Shown one piece after another: positions 54,718 through 64,000 of a DNA stretch of 64,000 nt. The notes under the pieces are model-generated. The model was not told the DNA's origin. It ran no database searches and was given only the letters and a program-made list of their open reading frames with translations. Source of the stretch: [Phialemoniopsis] sp. UDSM-2020 (Eukaryota; Ascomycota; Sordariomycetes; Thyridiales; Thyridiaceae); the NCBI GenBank assembly GCA_018873225.1, contig JAEILZ010000003.1, positions 1,612,001 to 1,676,000 on the forward strand. The letters run 5' to 3'. Within the stretch, counting starts at the first letter, position 1. Every line of letters starts with the position of its first letter. The translations under genes and the position numbers were made by a program.

Positions 54718-56610
54718 ATGTCGTCGGCGCTTCAAATTGTATGGGACCACGCCGTCTCCCACGGTCCGTGGATCGCTCTCTCTATCGCCGTTTTAGCTTG
54801 CTACTTCCTCTATCAGCAGGCTTACGGAACCGATGTGCCCTACATTCGCGGCCTGCCTTCACCTCCCGGCGCTGTCCCATTCTACGGCCACCTGAAGCTT
54901 TTGGGCGATGATCACCCAACCCAGTTTGAGAAATGGGGCAGAGACAACGACTGGGCCGTGATTCAGGCAAAGTTTGGAGAGCGACGCGTTGTTGTCTTGA
55001 ACACATTTGAGGCGGCGCAGGCCTTCATCGTGAAGAATGCCACTGCAACCATCGGTCGCCCCCTGTTCTACACGTTCCACAAGATTCTTTCGACCTCCCA
55101 AGGTAGGTCTTCAAAACTTTAAGCGAGATGAGTTTCGAAGTCGGAGCTGACATGCCCTGCAGGACCGACGATTGGTACATCGCCATGGGACGAGAGTAAG
55201 TCGGCCTTGCCAACGTGATCTAGGCCACTCACCTAACCAGCATTCCCTAGCGACGAAGAAGAGGCGGACAGTGGTTTCGAAATATCTGACCCGGCCTGCG
55301 ATAAAGAAGTCTGGGCCTATGCTCGATACCGAATCGTTTGCTTTCGTACACGATCTTTACCAAGGCAGTGGAAATGGTGCTTCGGACATCACAGATCCTC
55401 AGATCTACACAAAGCGAATGGCACTCAATCTGACCATGATGATCTGTTACGGAACCCGCTATGAGTCTGTCGAAGACGAAAGTCTGAAGAGGATTCTACA
55501 CATTGCAGAAACGGTCTCTACGTAAGACACCACGCTCAGGCGATGGCCAGATCGAGAAATACTCAAGTGATTGTTGATGCTGACTTCTCAACAAACAGCT
55601 TTCGGTCGACCAACAGAAATTGGCAAGACTTTGTGCCATTCTTGCGTTACACACCAGGTACTGGTAGGAGCGAGCAAGCCAACCTAATTCGAGAGGAACG
55701 TGATGTCTGGCTCAATGAGCTGTTGTCAGCGGTGGACAAGGCAGTCAAGCAGAAGAAGGCGAAGTCTTGCATTACAGAGAGCATGCTTGCAGATGGCGAG
55801 GCATCCAAAATCGACCTCGACGATCTCAAGTCGATCAACGTTTCGCTCGTCTCAGGAGGCTTTGAGACGGTCGCCACCACGGCGTCTGCAGGACTCGGAA
55901 TCCTCGCAACGCCCGAAGGACAGGCAATACAGCAAAAGGCCTACGATGACCTAATGCGGCACTACAATACAGTGGAAGAGTGCTGGGATAGCGTCGTTAG
56001 TGAGGAGGCTAGCGAGTACGTGGTCGCCCTTGTCAGGGAGATGTTGCGGTATTTTGCTGCCATCCAGTTCCTTCCAGCTCGTCAGACGGAGAAGGCGTTT
56101 GTTTGGGAGGGAGTCACAATTCCGAAAGGTGTTACCGTCATTCAAAACGCGCAGGCCATCAATCATGGTAAGCACCTGCCTCTGCTATTCCAATGGAGGG
56201 CTTTATTGCTGGCTGTCTTACTAACCTGGCCATCACCGGCTCCAGACAAAGCATTCTACGGAAAAGACGCGGACAAGTTCAACCCTGAGCGCTGGCTTCA
56301 GGACGAGAAGAACGACGTTCCCCCACCAGCAGCTCCATATCATTACTCATTTGGTGCGGGTTCACGCGCCTGTCCTGCAGTTGCTATCTCGAATAGGCTG
56401 CTCTACACGGCATTCTCGCGACTCATCTTGATGTTCCGTATCATACCCGGGAAGCATGGAAAAGTTATGGATACAGACTACGTTGCATACAATCGTGACA
56501 CGACGTTGCAGACTTGCAAGCCGAAGGAGTTCTCCATGAGACTCGTGCCGCGCCAGGAAGATTCAGTCATGATGGGTTGCTTTCAAAAGTCCCGTGAGCA
56601 CAAGTTTTAG
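54718..56610 (+). CDS. Cytochrome P450, CYP504-like (phenylacetate hydroxylase type)
   Basis: Five exons: 54718-55102, 55163-55195, 55251-55521, 55599-56167 and 56246-56610, giving 540 residues. An N-terminal membrane anchor is followed by a Pro-rich hinge (YIRGLPSPPGAVPFYGHLKL), then GDDHPTQFEKWG. The I-helix oxygen site is SGGFETVATTAS, the ExxR motif is LVREMLRYF (E-M-L-R), and the heme-binding loop is SFGAGSRACPAVA with Cys462 as ligand. The N-terminal hinge and the C-terminal PYHYSFGAGSRAC pattern resemble CYP504 enzymes such as fungal phenylacetate 2-hydroxylase, but assignment by eye is approximate. It is ER-anchored and uses NADPH-P450 reductase. Its start lies opposite the SDR gene, and the CoA/acyl enzyme at 57172 follows. 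Confidence 0.9.
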
Positions 56611-56957
56611 ACATAGCTAGTCTCAAATCATACAAAGCATCGTCGTATAATTTTCAGAGCAGTACTGAAGATGAATTGTATGAGGACACGAGTGATTGTT
56701 AAGCTAGTGCATGTGGCCATGGTCCCTCACACACTATCCTCCCAAATGTACGACGGCATCCCTGCCTAACATTCCCAAGGATCTAGATAGAGTCAAGTCC
56801 GCCTGGCTTTCTTTAGTCTGTGCACCGTAGCCACTCTGTTACCCGGGGGCCCAGCTTGTCCCTGCAGTCCATCGCTCAGGGCACAAGTTGTGTGTTGGTC
56901 GATTGAAAACGGCATTGATGAGGTATAATGACCCACCTGGTAGGTAGTGCCTCCAGG

Positions 56958-56969
56958 CGGATTATTCCG
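56958..56969. promoter_or_regulatory. CGGANTANTCCG palindrome, copy 1
   Basis: CGGATTATTCCG, 203 bp upstream of ATG 57172. It is followed by ACA, as is copy 2. Confidence 0.65.
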
Positions 56970-56984
56970 ACATTGTTGCCCCCG

Positions 56985-56996
56985 CGGAGTAGTCCG
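56985..56996. promoter_or_regulatory. CGGANTANTCCG palindrome, copy 2
   Basis: CGGAGTAGTCCG followed by ACA, 27 bp after copy 1 in the same orientation of flank. Confidence 0.65.
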
Positions 56997-57171
56997 ACAA
57001 TGGATGTCATAGATAGCGCACTTTCCCGTGACCATCCAAACTCGGAAAGATTAGATATTCTATGGTGTAATAGGGGCACTTATATTCATTGAAAGAAAAT
57101 AGTTTACCGTATAGCGGTGACATGTTGAGTGCATACATGCTCTGTATTGAGTGTCCTAGATCTCAGCTAAA

Positions 57172-58227
57172 ATGGTGTACCCCGAAGTCCCCGACATCGT
57201 GTGCGAAGGGTCGCCACACGCCATCGGGCTCGCCCATGGCAAGACAGCCAAGGAGCGCATTAGACAGTCTGTGCTGGTATACACCAAACTGTACGGAGAG
57301 ACAGCCCAGATAGACTGGCAGGAGGCCAGAAGGAGGGCTTCGGAATTCGGCCCCGCCATCAGAGACTTGACACCACACCTGTACGAAGAGATGCAAGGTA
57401 TCGCGGAAGGATCTGAGCTCGACCTCGAAGACATCATCTGCCTCAACGTCCGCAGTGAGATCGCACTGACCAACTACTCCGACGGCTGTTCGTCCATGGC
57501 CAAAGCCATCGATGATAAGATTTTTGTGGCGCAAAACTGGGACTGGGTAGAGAAGGCTGGAGATTCGACCGTCCTCCTCGACATCCGGGCACCGAACAAG
57601 CCCCGGATCCGGATGCTCAGCGAAGCCGGCGTGGTCGGAAAGATCGGGATGAACGATGCTGGTGTGGGAGTGTGCATGAACGCAATCAAGTGCGGCACGA
57701 TCGACAAATTCAAGATGCCAGTCCACGCGGCTATGAGGATGGCACTCGAGAGCCGGTCTTGGGCCGATGCGAAAGCCGTGCTCGATAAGCTGGGTTTGGC
57801 CTCGTGCGTCAACATCATGGTGGCGGACAAGACCGGCCGTCTTGGTACTTTCGAGTGCACTCCAAAGGGCATCAATCCTATCGCGCCGAAAGGCAAGGAG
57901 CAAATTGTCTGGCACACTAACCACCTCTGCGAAACGAATGTGTTTCCGGGCATCATTGACCATCCTGCTGCCAACTCGTTCTCCCGACTTGATCGCATCA
58001 AGGAGCTTTCTGCCGGTCAGGCGATCTCCGTGGAAAGCATCAGAAAATGGATGTCAGACGAGCAAGGGGCTCCAACCTCCATCTGCCGCTCAAAGCCGCC
58101 TGGGGCAACTGGGGTGGAACGAATGGTTACCTTGGCTACCATCATCACTGATGTCTCCAACGCCGAGATGCATATATCTTTTGGCAAGCCAAGCCTCGAT
58201 CCACCTATCAAAACGATCACTTTCTAA
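57172..58227 (+). CDS. Ntn hydrolase of the isopenicillin-N acyltransferase (C45 peptidase) family
   Basis: Intronless gene for 351 residues, start ATG 57172. The family signature is a Gly-Cys pair at which the precursor cuts itself; here it is Gly105-Cys106 in NYSDGCSSMAKA, at the position and context used by isopenicillin N acyltransferase (Gly102-Cys103). Upstream are PHAIGLAHGKTAKERI and EEMQGIAEGSELDLEDIICL; downstream are VAQNWDW, NDAGVGVCMNAIK, and HTNHLCET near the C-terminal third. In Penicillium the enzyme swaps the side chain using phenylacetyl-CoA; relatives hydrolyse amides. The usual peroxisomal C-terminal SKL-like signal is absent (ends PPIKTITF), so it is probably cytosolic and may be hydrolytic. 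Two CGGANTANTCCG sites lie upstream. Confidence 0.92.
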   Translation: MVYPEVPDIVCEGSPHAIGLAHGKTAKERIRQSVLVYTKLYGETAQIDWQEARRRASEFGPAIRDLTPHLYEEMQGIAEGSELDLEDIICLNVRSEIALTNYSDGCSSMAKAIDDKIFVAQNWDWVEKAGDSTVLLDIRAPNKPRIRMLSEAGVVGKIGMNDAGVGVCMNAIKCGTIDKFKMPVHAAMRMALESRSWADAKAVLDKLGLASCVNIMVADKTGRLGTFECTPKGINPIAPKGKEQIVWHTNHLCETNVFPGIIDHPAANSFSRLDRIKELSAGQAISVESIRKWMSDEQGAPTSICRSKPPGATGVERMVTLATIITDVSNAEMHISFGKPSLDPPIKTITF

Positions 58228-58300
58228 GTGTAGAAGTTGCCACGGTGGACAAGATAGTCAACAGTAGCGAGCAGTGTAATTTAAGATGTTAGCTTTGCAT

Positions 58301-60098
58301 TCATTGACTTTCTACAGAAGATTGTAGAAAGGACAAGAATATCTCGTGATATGTCTTTGCAGGCGGATATGACTCTGCTGCTGCTGCTAAAATGTTGGAA
58401 CATTGTATCAGAGATTTGAGTGACTGTTGTCGCGCTGGTGTCGTTTCCGGCGATGCTTGACTGATAGCTTGCGCAAGCAAGACGTTCCCTGCCGTGAATA
58501 CATGTTCTGACGTGAGCCAAAGTGATACAATATGGCCTTGACGTTGGCGTTCATACTCCTCCGCAATGACTCGATTGGCCGCCTCCCTTATCGCTGTCTG
58601 CAGATCCAGAAACCACGCACTTTGGTGAGAGCAAAAGTCGCAACGATGGTTCAGTACAGGTGCCAAGGATAGCCAAGCTCTGGTATCGAGAACCGCTCTA
58701 ATATCCGCATCAGAGGCGAGGCTTAGAAGCTCAGGGGTCATCGGACACTCGGCCCAGGTCTGGCTGAGCGCTGGATCAAGAGATTGGTGTACAAGCCTCC
58801 TAAGGCGAGAGCTAAGATATGCAGCGTGCAGTGCTGCCTCGGATTTCTCAGCCCTGGGCCCACTGGCCAAGGTCGGCAGCTCGATGAGCTCATCTGGGAG
58901 TAGAGTCGGCCGTCCAAGTCTAGCACACACCTGTTTCTCAAGAGTGTATAAAGCACAGAACAGGCCCCTGGTGCGCTTTTGCGGAAGGTCCCGCGTACTG
59001 CCTCCAAACGGATCATTCCAAGCCACATTTCCACGAATTCCACTTTCTGACGTCCAGTGTGCCTCTTGCACAATGTGAGATCTGTGTAGACAAGCCTGGA
59101 CGCTCAGCCTACAGGCAAGGCCGAGCCAGTGCCAGACTATTTTGCGCCGATGATCGACCAGCTCGTACACGATCAGGAGTATGAGGGCTTGAAGCGTATC
59201 GGCGTCATCCTTCGCAAAGACAGCATCGATCAGCTCGCCCGCCCAGTCTCGTAATGCCCTGGCAATCGTCTGCATCTCGGGCCTGCGTCGGGCGTGATGA
59301 GCAGCAGCCGTGGCAGCTGCTAGACAGACAAACAGTCGACGTGCCACAGGAAGCCGACGGATCGGGCTGTCCAGCAGTAACTGCTCTGGCTCGATCACCT
59401 GCCATTGCGCATTGATGATGGGCAGGAAGTGGCCTTCGACGAGATGGCGTACAAGATCGTTGCGTATGATACTGGGATCGACTTCGCGCTCCAAGTAGGC
59501 AATGGGATAATCCACAGCCGCTGGTGGGGAAAGGTCCGGGGTTTCGATCGAAACTTTGGCCTCTTGTGCAGCACCCAGCACAGCACATGTCATAACCTGT
59601 GCAGTGGTCGCGCCTACATAGACCGGGCAAGCTGTTTGAGGTGTCACCACCAGCGATGGCTCCTCTATCGGATCCGCTGCCGAGGAGACAAAAGTCATGT
59701 CTGGCACATCGTGAGGAGAGCTGAGGCCCTGGTCTCCATGTTTGAGTAAGGCGATTCGTTTTCTAAGCTTCCGAACCTTGTCGTCCAAAGCAGCAACATG
59801 TCTGTAAAGCGTTAGCAAGGGCCTCTGGCTCAGGGCACCGCGGCCGTAACAACAGCCAGGGCTTATTATTACCCTCGAGGAATGTCACGTCCTGTAGCTG
59901 CATCGTAAAAGACGCAATCCAGGCTGTATTTGTGACAGTTACTGCAGTTTGGGAGCCGATTATCGCACTGAATGATGAAGCTTTAATCTTCTGACGTTTG
60001 GTTCGAAAGAGAACAGCGTCTTTGAACAACCAGATGGGACGTACCTTTTTCTTGCGTCGCTGACATCTTCTGCATGTCGGTAAGGTCAAAGAAGACAT
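58301..60098 (-). CDS. Zn2Cys6 transcription factor
   Basis: Three exons: 60098-60045, 59967-59873 and 59801-58301, giving 549 residues. The zinc cluster is split directly before its third cysteine: exon 1 encodes CRRCQRRKKK, exon 2 CDNRLPNCSNCHKYSLDC. A short coiled region follows (ALDDKVRKLRKRIALLKH). The fungal regulatory domain is visible in QALILLIVYELVDHRR, LACRLSVQACLHRS, RTRGLFCALYTLEKQVCARL and ARLGRPTLLPDELIELP. It starts 361 bp from the divergent regulator at 60460 and ends 73 bp from the acyltransferase-like gene, with which it converges. The shared palindrome at 60290 lies between the two regulators. Targets are probably the local cluster (inference). Confidence 0.88.
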
Positions 60099-60459
60099 CC
60101 TACCAAAGCTTCTGGCTCACATTGGCTTTAGCAATGTCGGGCTTTGACGATGGTGATGTCTTTGATTCGCACGGCACTGGCTGTCTTGACATATACAAGC
60201 CTTGATAAACATCGAACGGGGCGGGGTAGCAACAAGCTCTCCTCACTACAAGCCACATTCAGCGCTAGTCGTAGATAAGAGGGCGCTACGGAGTACTCCG
60301 GAAGATCGCTGGCGCGTGATGTGGTCTCCAGTCTCTAGTGCGTGGGTGCGGAGCCAAGGGAGTGCGGAGGCCCTGGGAGCTTGAAGGTCTTCAAAATGCT
60401 CACCTTGACGCCATGCGCCAAGGTGCACAGTTCTGACAGATTCTCAACTCATCAGACCG
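60099..60459. promoter_or_regulatory. Divergent promoter between two Zn2Cys6 regulators
   Basis: 361 bp, containing the perfect 12-bp palindrome at 60290-60301. Confidence 0.5.
60290..60301. promoter_or_regulatory. CGGANTANTCCG palindrome, copy 3
   Basis: CGGAGTACTCCG, a perfect 12-bp palindrome of the same consensus as those at 56958 and 56985. Confidence 0.65.
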
Positions 60460-62463
60460 ATGGAGACTTCGCCGTCATCGACGACTAGCAGAGCTCGGCC
60501 CGCACACAAAAAGGCTTGCACCCGTTGCCGGCAGCGTAGAGTCAAGTGTGACAACAGCCTACCCTCGTGTCAAGCATGCCTTCGTGCTGGGGCACTGTGT
60601 CTCAACGATGATACCCTCGGGCTTGGGACGCCGCGGTCTCTGGTTGCACATCTAGAGCAAGAAGCTGCGCTCCTCGAGGAGGAGCTTAGGTGGCTTGAGA
60701 GCAGGGCTGCCCAGGCGGGTAATTCGTCTAGTCAAGCTAAGTCGTTTCAAGGAGAGCAGGCCACCTTTGCTAGGGCTGTCGCGACCGCGGTTGCCGATAC
60801 CGCGATACCACTAAACAACAATGATGCGACGGAGCAGTCGACCGTACGAGTGTCCTTTCACACTCGCCCGAGTCAATTGCCTCAGCCGCTGATTCGTGAG
60901 AATTGGAACACCAAACACATTCGACCGACAAAAGCTCTGGCAGTCAAAGACCTCCCTCCCATGGCGGCGGAGTTGCTTTACAAGAACTACACCGAGATCC
61001 ACTTACCGCAGTATCCCTGTGTGTCCGAGATTGACCTCGCTCGTGCATTCCAGCGTTGTCGGGACGAAGGAGGCGACAGTGACAGTGTAAGCGAGAGCAA
61101 TGGAGGATCGAATTTCGACACATTCATCGTATCTGTGGCCATGGCCATCAGCGCGAACACACTCCTTTGGAAGGATGAATCGAATGCTTTAGCCGCTTCA
61201 GCCGGCTTCTGGGAAGCTGCTAGAATGCTACTTGACTTGCCAGACATCATCCAAAACGAGACGCAGCATCTGCAATACTGCCTGCTGATGGTGCACTACG
61301 GGTTCACAAATCCAATGGTTGTGGACGTGTGGACTTGTATCGGAGATGCTGTACGGCTATGTCTTCAGCTGGGCTATCACTGCGATATCACCAGTGCAGG
61401 CGATAATCTGAGCCCAATGGAAGTGGACGCCCGAAGACGCCTACTTTGGACCACGTGCGCGATGGAATGGTAGGCTGTGGTGATGGACTGCGTGACAAAG
61501 GATTTACTGCTGACTGCGTACAGGGCTATCTGTCATCACATGCGGTTACCTCCTGTCCTCAAACATCATGATATCTCAACGCCCTACCCGTCGATACTCT
61601 CGGACGAGGCAATCTACCAGGGAAATTCTGCAGGCTTCCAGAAAAAGGCTGCCGGCCGACACATGTTGCAACTGAGATTCCTTGAAATGGAGGCCCTGCG
61701 AGTGCTCTTTCACCACGAACCGGTCGAGTCCTTTGAGCAGTGGTCTGTCGATATCATGCTTCGAGTCGATAAGTACTACCAAGACTCTCTGATCTATATC
61801 AATGAGAGCAAGCTCGAGTTCCGCAACATCCAGTACCATGGGCTACGTGGCAGGGTACACAAGCCCACGCCACGGGTCCCCCAGCCGTCACTATCGTCCC
61901 GCCTCATCTGCATTGCGTCTGCTCAAGCAATAGTGGAGGATTATAGCCGGCAGCGAGACCAAGGTCGCTTGTTCTACCCATGGCACGCTGGTCACATATT
62001 GTTCGAGGTGGCGATTTATCTGATCGACACCGCTTGGAATTGTCATGAGTGGCTCCGGGAAAGTTTGAAAGCTGAAGAGGTGGCCGAGTGTTTGAAAAGG
62101 TTCCCTCCTACGATCCGTCGAGTCTCCACCTTCTGGCCAGCCCTGGAAGCGTGCGCAGACACACTGGATGAGCTCATCGCAGCCGTACTGGTGCGCCTCG
62201 AAACACCACTCAGCGTCGACGCCTTGAGTCTACATGATGACGATGCAATATCTGCACGCATCAACCAATATCTCTTTCCGGCCACCGAGGCTGGTCCCGT
62301 CTATGCGAGCCAGGACATCGCGCCAACTACGCTAGACTTTGACTTCAACAATCTGGACTGGAGCAACAACGAACAATTGGACTTTCTCGAAGTGGATAGC
62401 ATTCTTATGTCTCTTATGTCTACAGACGTGGTCGCACCAGCCTTTTCCACGTCGAATATTTAG
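60460..62463 (+). CDS. Zn2Cys6 transcription factor
   Basis: Two exons, 60460-61469 and 61524-62463, giving 649 residues. The zinc cluster is CTRCRQRRVKCDNSLPSCQA, continued by CLRAGALC, with standard spacing, followed by a coiled-coil region (LVAHLEQEAALLEEELRWLE). The regulatory domain contains YCLLMVHYGF, WTCIGDAVRLCLQLGYH, ARRRLLWTTCAMEW and ICHHMRLPP. The C-terminus is acidic and hydrophobic (DFDFNNLDWSNNEQLDFLE), typical of an activation region. The intron removes only 54 nt with GTAGGC and CAG ends. It ends 42 bp from the amidohydrolase stop on the other strand, so the two converge. With the divergent regulator it forms a two-regulator head pair in the cluster. Confidence 0.9.
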
Positions 62464-62505
62464 TTGTAACATAAGACGTATCGTCAAAATATTGGCCTAA
62501 GGCTT

Positions 62506-63843
62506 TCAAACCATACCAGCAGCTTGTCCGTTCTTCTTCCACACCTTGGCGTCCTTCATTACGAAGTCGACTTTCCTAAAAGCACCTTGATCCTCTCTAG
62601 GATCGGTTTCGAGGGCGACAATATCCGCTGCGACCCCTTGCTCGATCCAGCCAAATCTTTTACCACAGAGATCACCTCCACAAGCTTTCCATCCCCCAAG
62701 CGTACCAGCCACAAGTACGTCCTCAACCGGAACACCAGCCCTGATCATAAGTTCCATCTCTCTAGCATTTTCCCCATGTGGGAATGTCCCTGTGTCGCCA
62801 CCGCAAGCTAGGACAATTCCCATCTCCCATGCCCGCTTCACATTCGACAGGACTTGTTCAAAAGTTGAACTGAACAGCCGCTCAGCGATCGCGAGTGTTG
62901 GAACAAGGATGGTCTTGTTCTCGAGGCAAACCTGCAAGACTTCCTCGTTTGCCCTGTACGCGTGCTCAACGGTAGTACTGCCGCTCCTAGCAGCCATGAT
63001 TACGCCTTCGTTGGTGCCGGCATGACAGGCAACTGGAGCATTCGCCAATTTTGCTTCAGCAACCAATGCTCTCATTTCCTCTTCGGAATAGACCAGCAGG
63101 TCCGGATTAGGGTCTTTAGGAGGATGAAGTACAGAACCAATGTACGGGTGTTGTTGCTTCGGAGGGTATCGCATGGTTCGACGCCTATAATCAGCGTAGA
63201 ACTTGATGATATCAGCTCCGTATCCGATACGTCTCCTGACAGCTTTCCTTATTTCTTCAACACCATCGGCCGGATCCGAGCCGGTAGGGACGCAGGTTCC
63301 CCCAATGTGATTTTCATTGCGAACCTCGTAGGCGAACGTCGAAGCAATGATCTTCGTCGCAACGAATAGCCTGGGACCCGGAATGATACCTCGGTTGATC
63401 GCGTCACGTACGTTGCAATCTGCCTCTTGCATACCCTCAGATCCCAGATCCCTGCACATTATCAGCACAAGAGAGAAACTCTGTTGCCGGAGCGGCACTG
63501 CTTACCTATACGTGGTGTAACCTGCTAACAAACCAACCCTGCAATGGTTCGTGGACCTGATGATGCGCTCTACGAAGCTCTCTTCTTTCTTTTGCTGCGC
63601 AGACGGGACCTCATCATAGGAGTGTAGGAAAATGTGCGTATGTGCATCAACGAACCCAGGGCAAACGAATTTGCCTCGAAGATCAATGTCTGGCTCGGCA
63701 ATCTCCAAAGGCAGTGGCGTGTTGCGGTGCCAGACCTTCACGATCTCGCCAGATGTTTTCGACACCGTGATTGAATAGTCCTTCAATATTTCTTTGGTCG
63801 TCGAATCAAATAGCTTCGAGGTGTGGATGGTAAACTCGGCCAT
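62506..63843 (-). CDS. Metal-dependent amidohydrolase (imidazolonepropionase-like)
   Basis: Two exons, 63843-63506 and 63451-62506, giving 427 residues. The metal site is intact: VDAHTHIFLH supplies the HxH pair, IIKFYADYRRR the Lys position, CHAGTNEG and VEHAYRAN two histidines, and CGGDTGTFPHG the catalytic Asp. The N-terminal beta-sandwich half (DLRGKFVCPGF) and the C-terminal QGVAADIVAL are typical of imidazolonepropionase/Xaa-Pro-dipeptidase-type amidohydrolases, which act on cyclic or linear amides and peptides. The substrate is not known. The start at 63843 gives MAEFTIHTSKLF and the usual length; no signal peptide. It converges with a regulator 42 bp away. A CGGAATA half-site, close to the cluster operator, lies about 25 bp upstream. 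Confidence 0.9.
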
Positions 63844-64000
63844 GTTGCGATGTTTGTGTGGGCTATTCCGAGTATCAGCTTGCTATTCAGGGGTTGAATG
63901 AGGCGATGTTTCCTCGGCAACAGCAACAGATCGTATATCTGGTCCAAGTCAAATTTGACACAATAGCTATCTCAGCAGCATGTCACCCTACCACTAGAAT
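63844..64000. promoter_or_regulatory. Upstream region of the amidohydrolase (partial)
   Basis: 157 bp to the window edge. It includes ATTCCG (63865-63870), half of the CGGANTANTCCG element when read from the minus strand. Confidence 0.35.

Larger units (their letters stand above)
56611..57171. other. Promoter region of the acyltransferase-like gene
   Basis: 561 bp between the P450 stop and the next ATG. It contains two copies of the palindrome CGGANTANTCCG (56958 and 56985). Confidence 0.6.

Overview
The window looks like nuclear DNA of a filamentous ascomycete (Pezizomycotina). The evidence is many short introns of about 45-70 nt with GTAAGT-type donors, CTAAC/CTGAC-like branch sites and YAG acceptors; several Zn2Cys6 (GAL4-type) regulators; a HET-domain gene; a GH7 cellulase; and single-gene transcription units instead of operons. 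I recognised no rRNA, tRNA, CRISPR array or transposon. Many genes only become visible after splicing, so exon joins were worked out by hand from splice signals and frame continuity.

Layout. 0-2 kb: end of a probable regulator, an ASCH-domain protein, and a metaxin/GST-like gene stopped by an in-frame TAG. 2.4-7.2 kb: a Zn2Cys6 regulator divergent from an MFS sugar or sugar-acid transporter. 8-12.6 kb: a Cys-type sulfatase and an HMT1-like half ABC transporter. 12.8-23 kb: a catabolic-looking neighbourhood with an anion/vitamin permease, an LDH2-type dehydrogenase, a Zn2Cys6 regulator, a LigI-like amidohydrolase, a D-2-hydroxyacid dehydrogenase and an RraA-like aldolase with a probable mitochondrial presequence. 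23.2-28.5 kb: housekeeping genes (SPOUT-type RNA methyltransferase, thioredoxin-domain protein, mitochondrial Rsm22). 29.6-38.8 kb: a 17-exon Liz1/Fen2-type transporter, an aldo-keto reductase, two Zn2Cys6 regulators and an NADPH-dependent FMN reductase. 39.3-52.4 kb: accessory genes, namely a small secreted Cys-rich protein, a HET-domain protein, a cupin, a GH7 enzyme with a GPI-type tail, a small basic protein, a protein with two CxxxC...CPxC repeats, and a large SF1 helicase gene carrying a frameshift. 53.2-63.8 kb: a compact candidate cluster of SDR, CYP504-like P450, isopenicillin-N-acyltransferase-like Ntn hydrolase, two divergent Zn2Cys6 regulators and a metal-dependent amidohydrolase.

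The most interesting signal is in the last region. The palindrome CGGANTANTCCG occurs twice upstream of the acyltransferase-like gene and once between the two divergent regulators. It looks like a shared Zn2Cys6 operator (CGG-N6-CCG) tying the cluster together. The combination of a phenylacetate-hydroxylase-type P450 with an acyltransferase/amidase-type enzyme suggests, as inference only, catabolism of an aryl-acyl amide or a related compound. Other points worth checking are two apparent gene-breaking changes (a TAG in the GST-like gene, a 1-nt shift in the helicase gene), the intron-dense transporter with micro-exons, and the two-start RraA-like gene.
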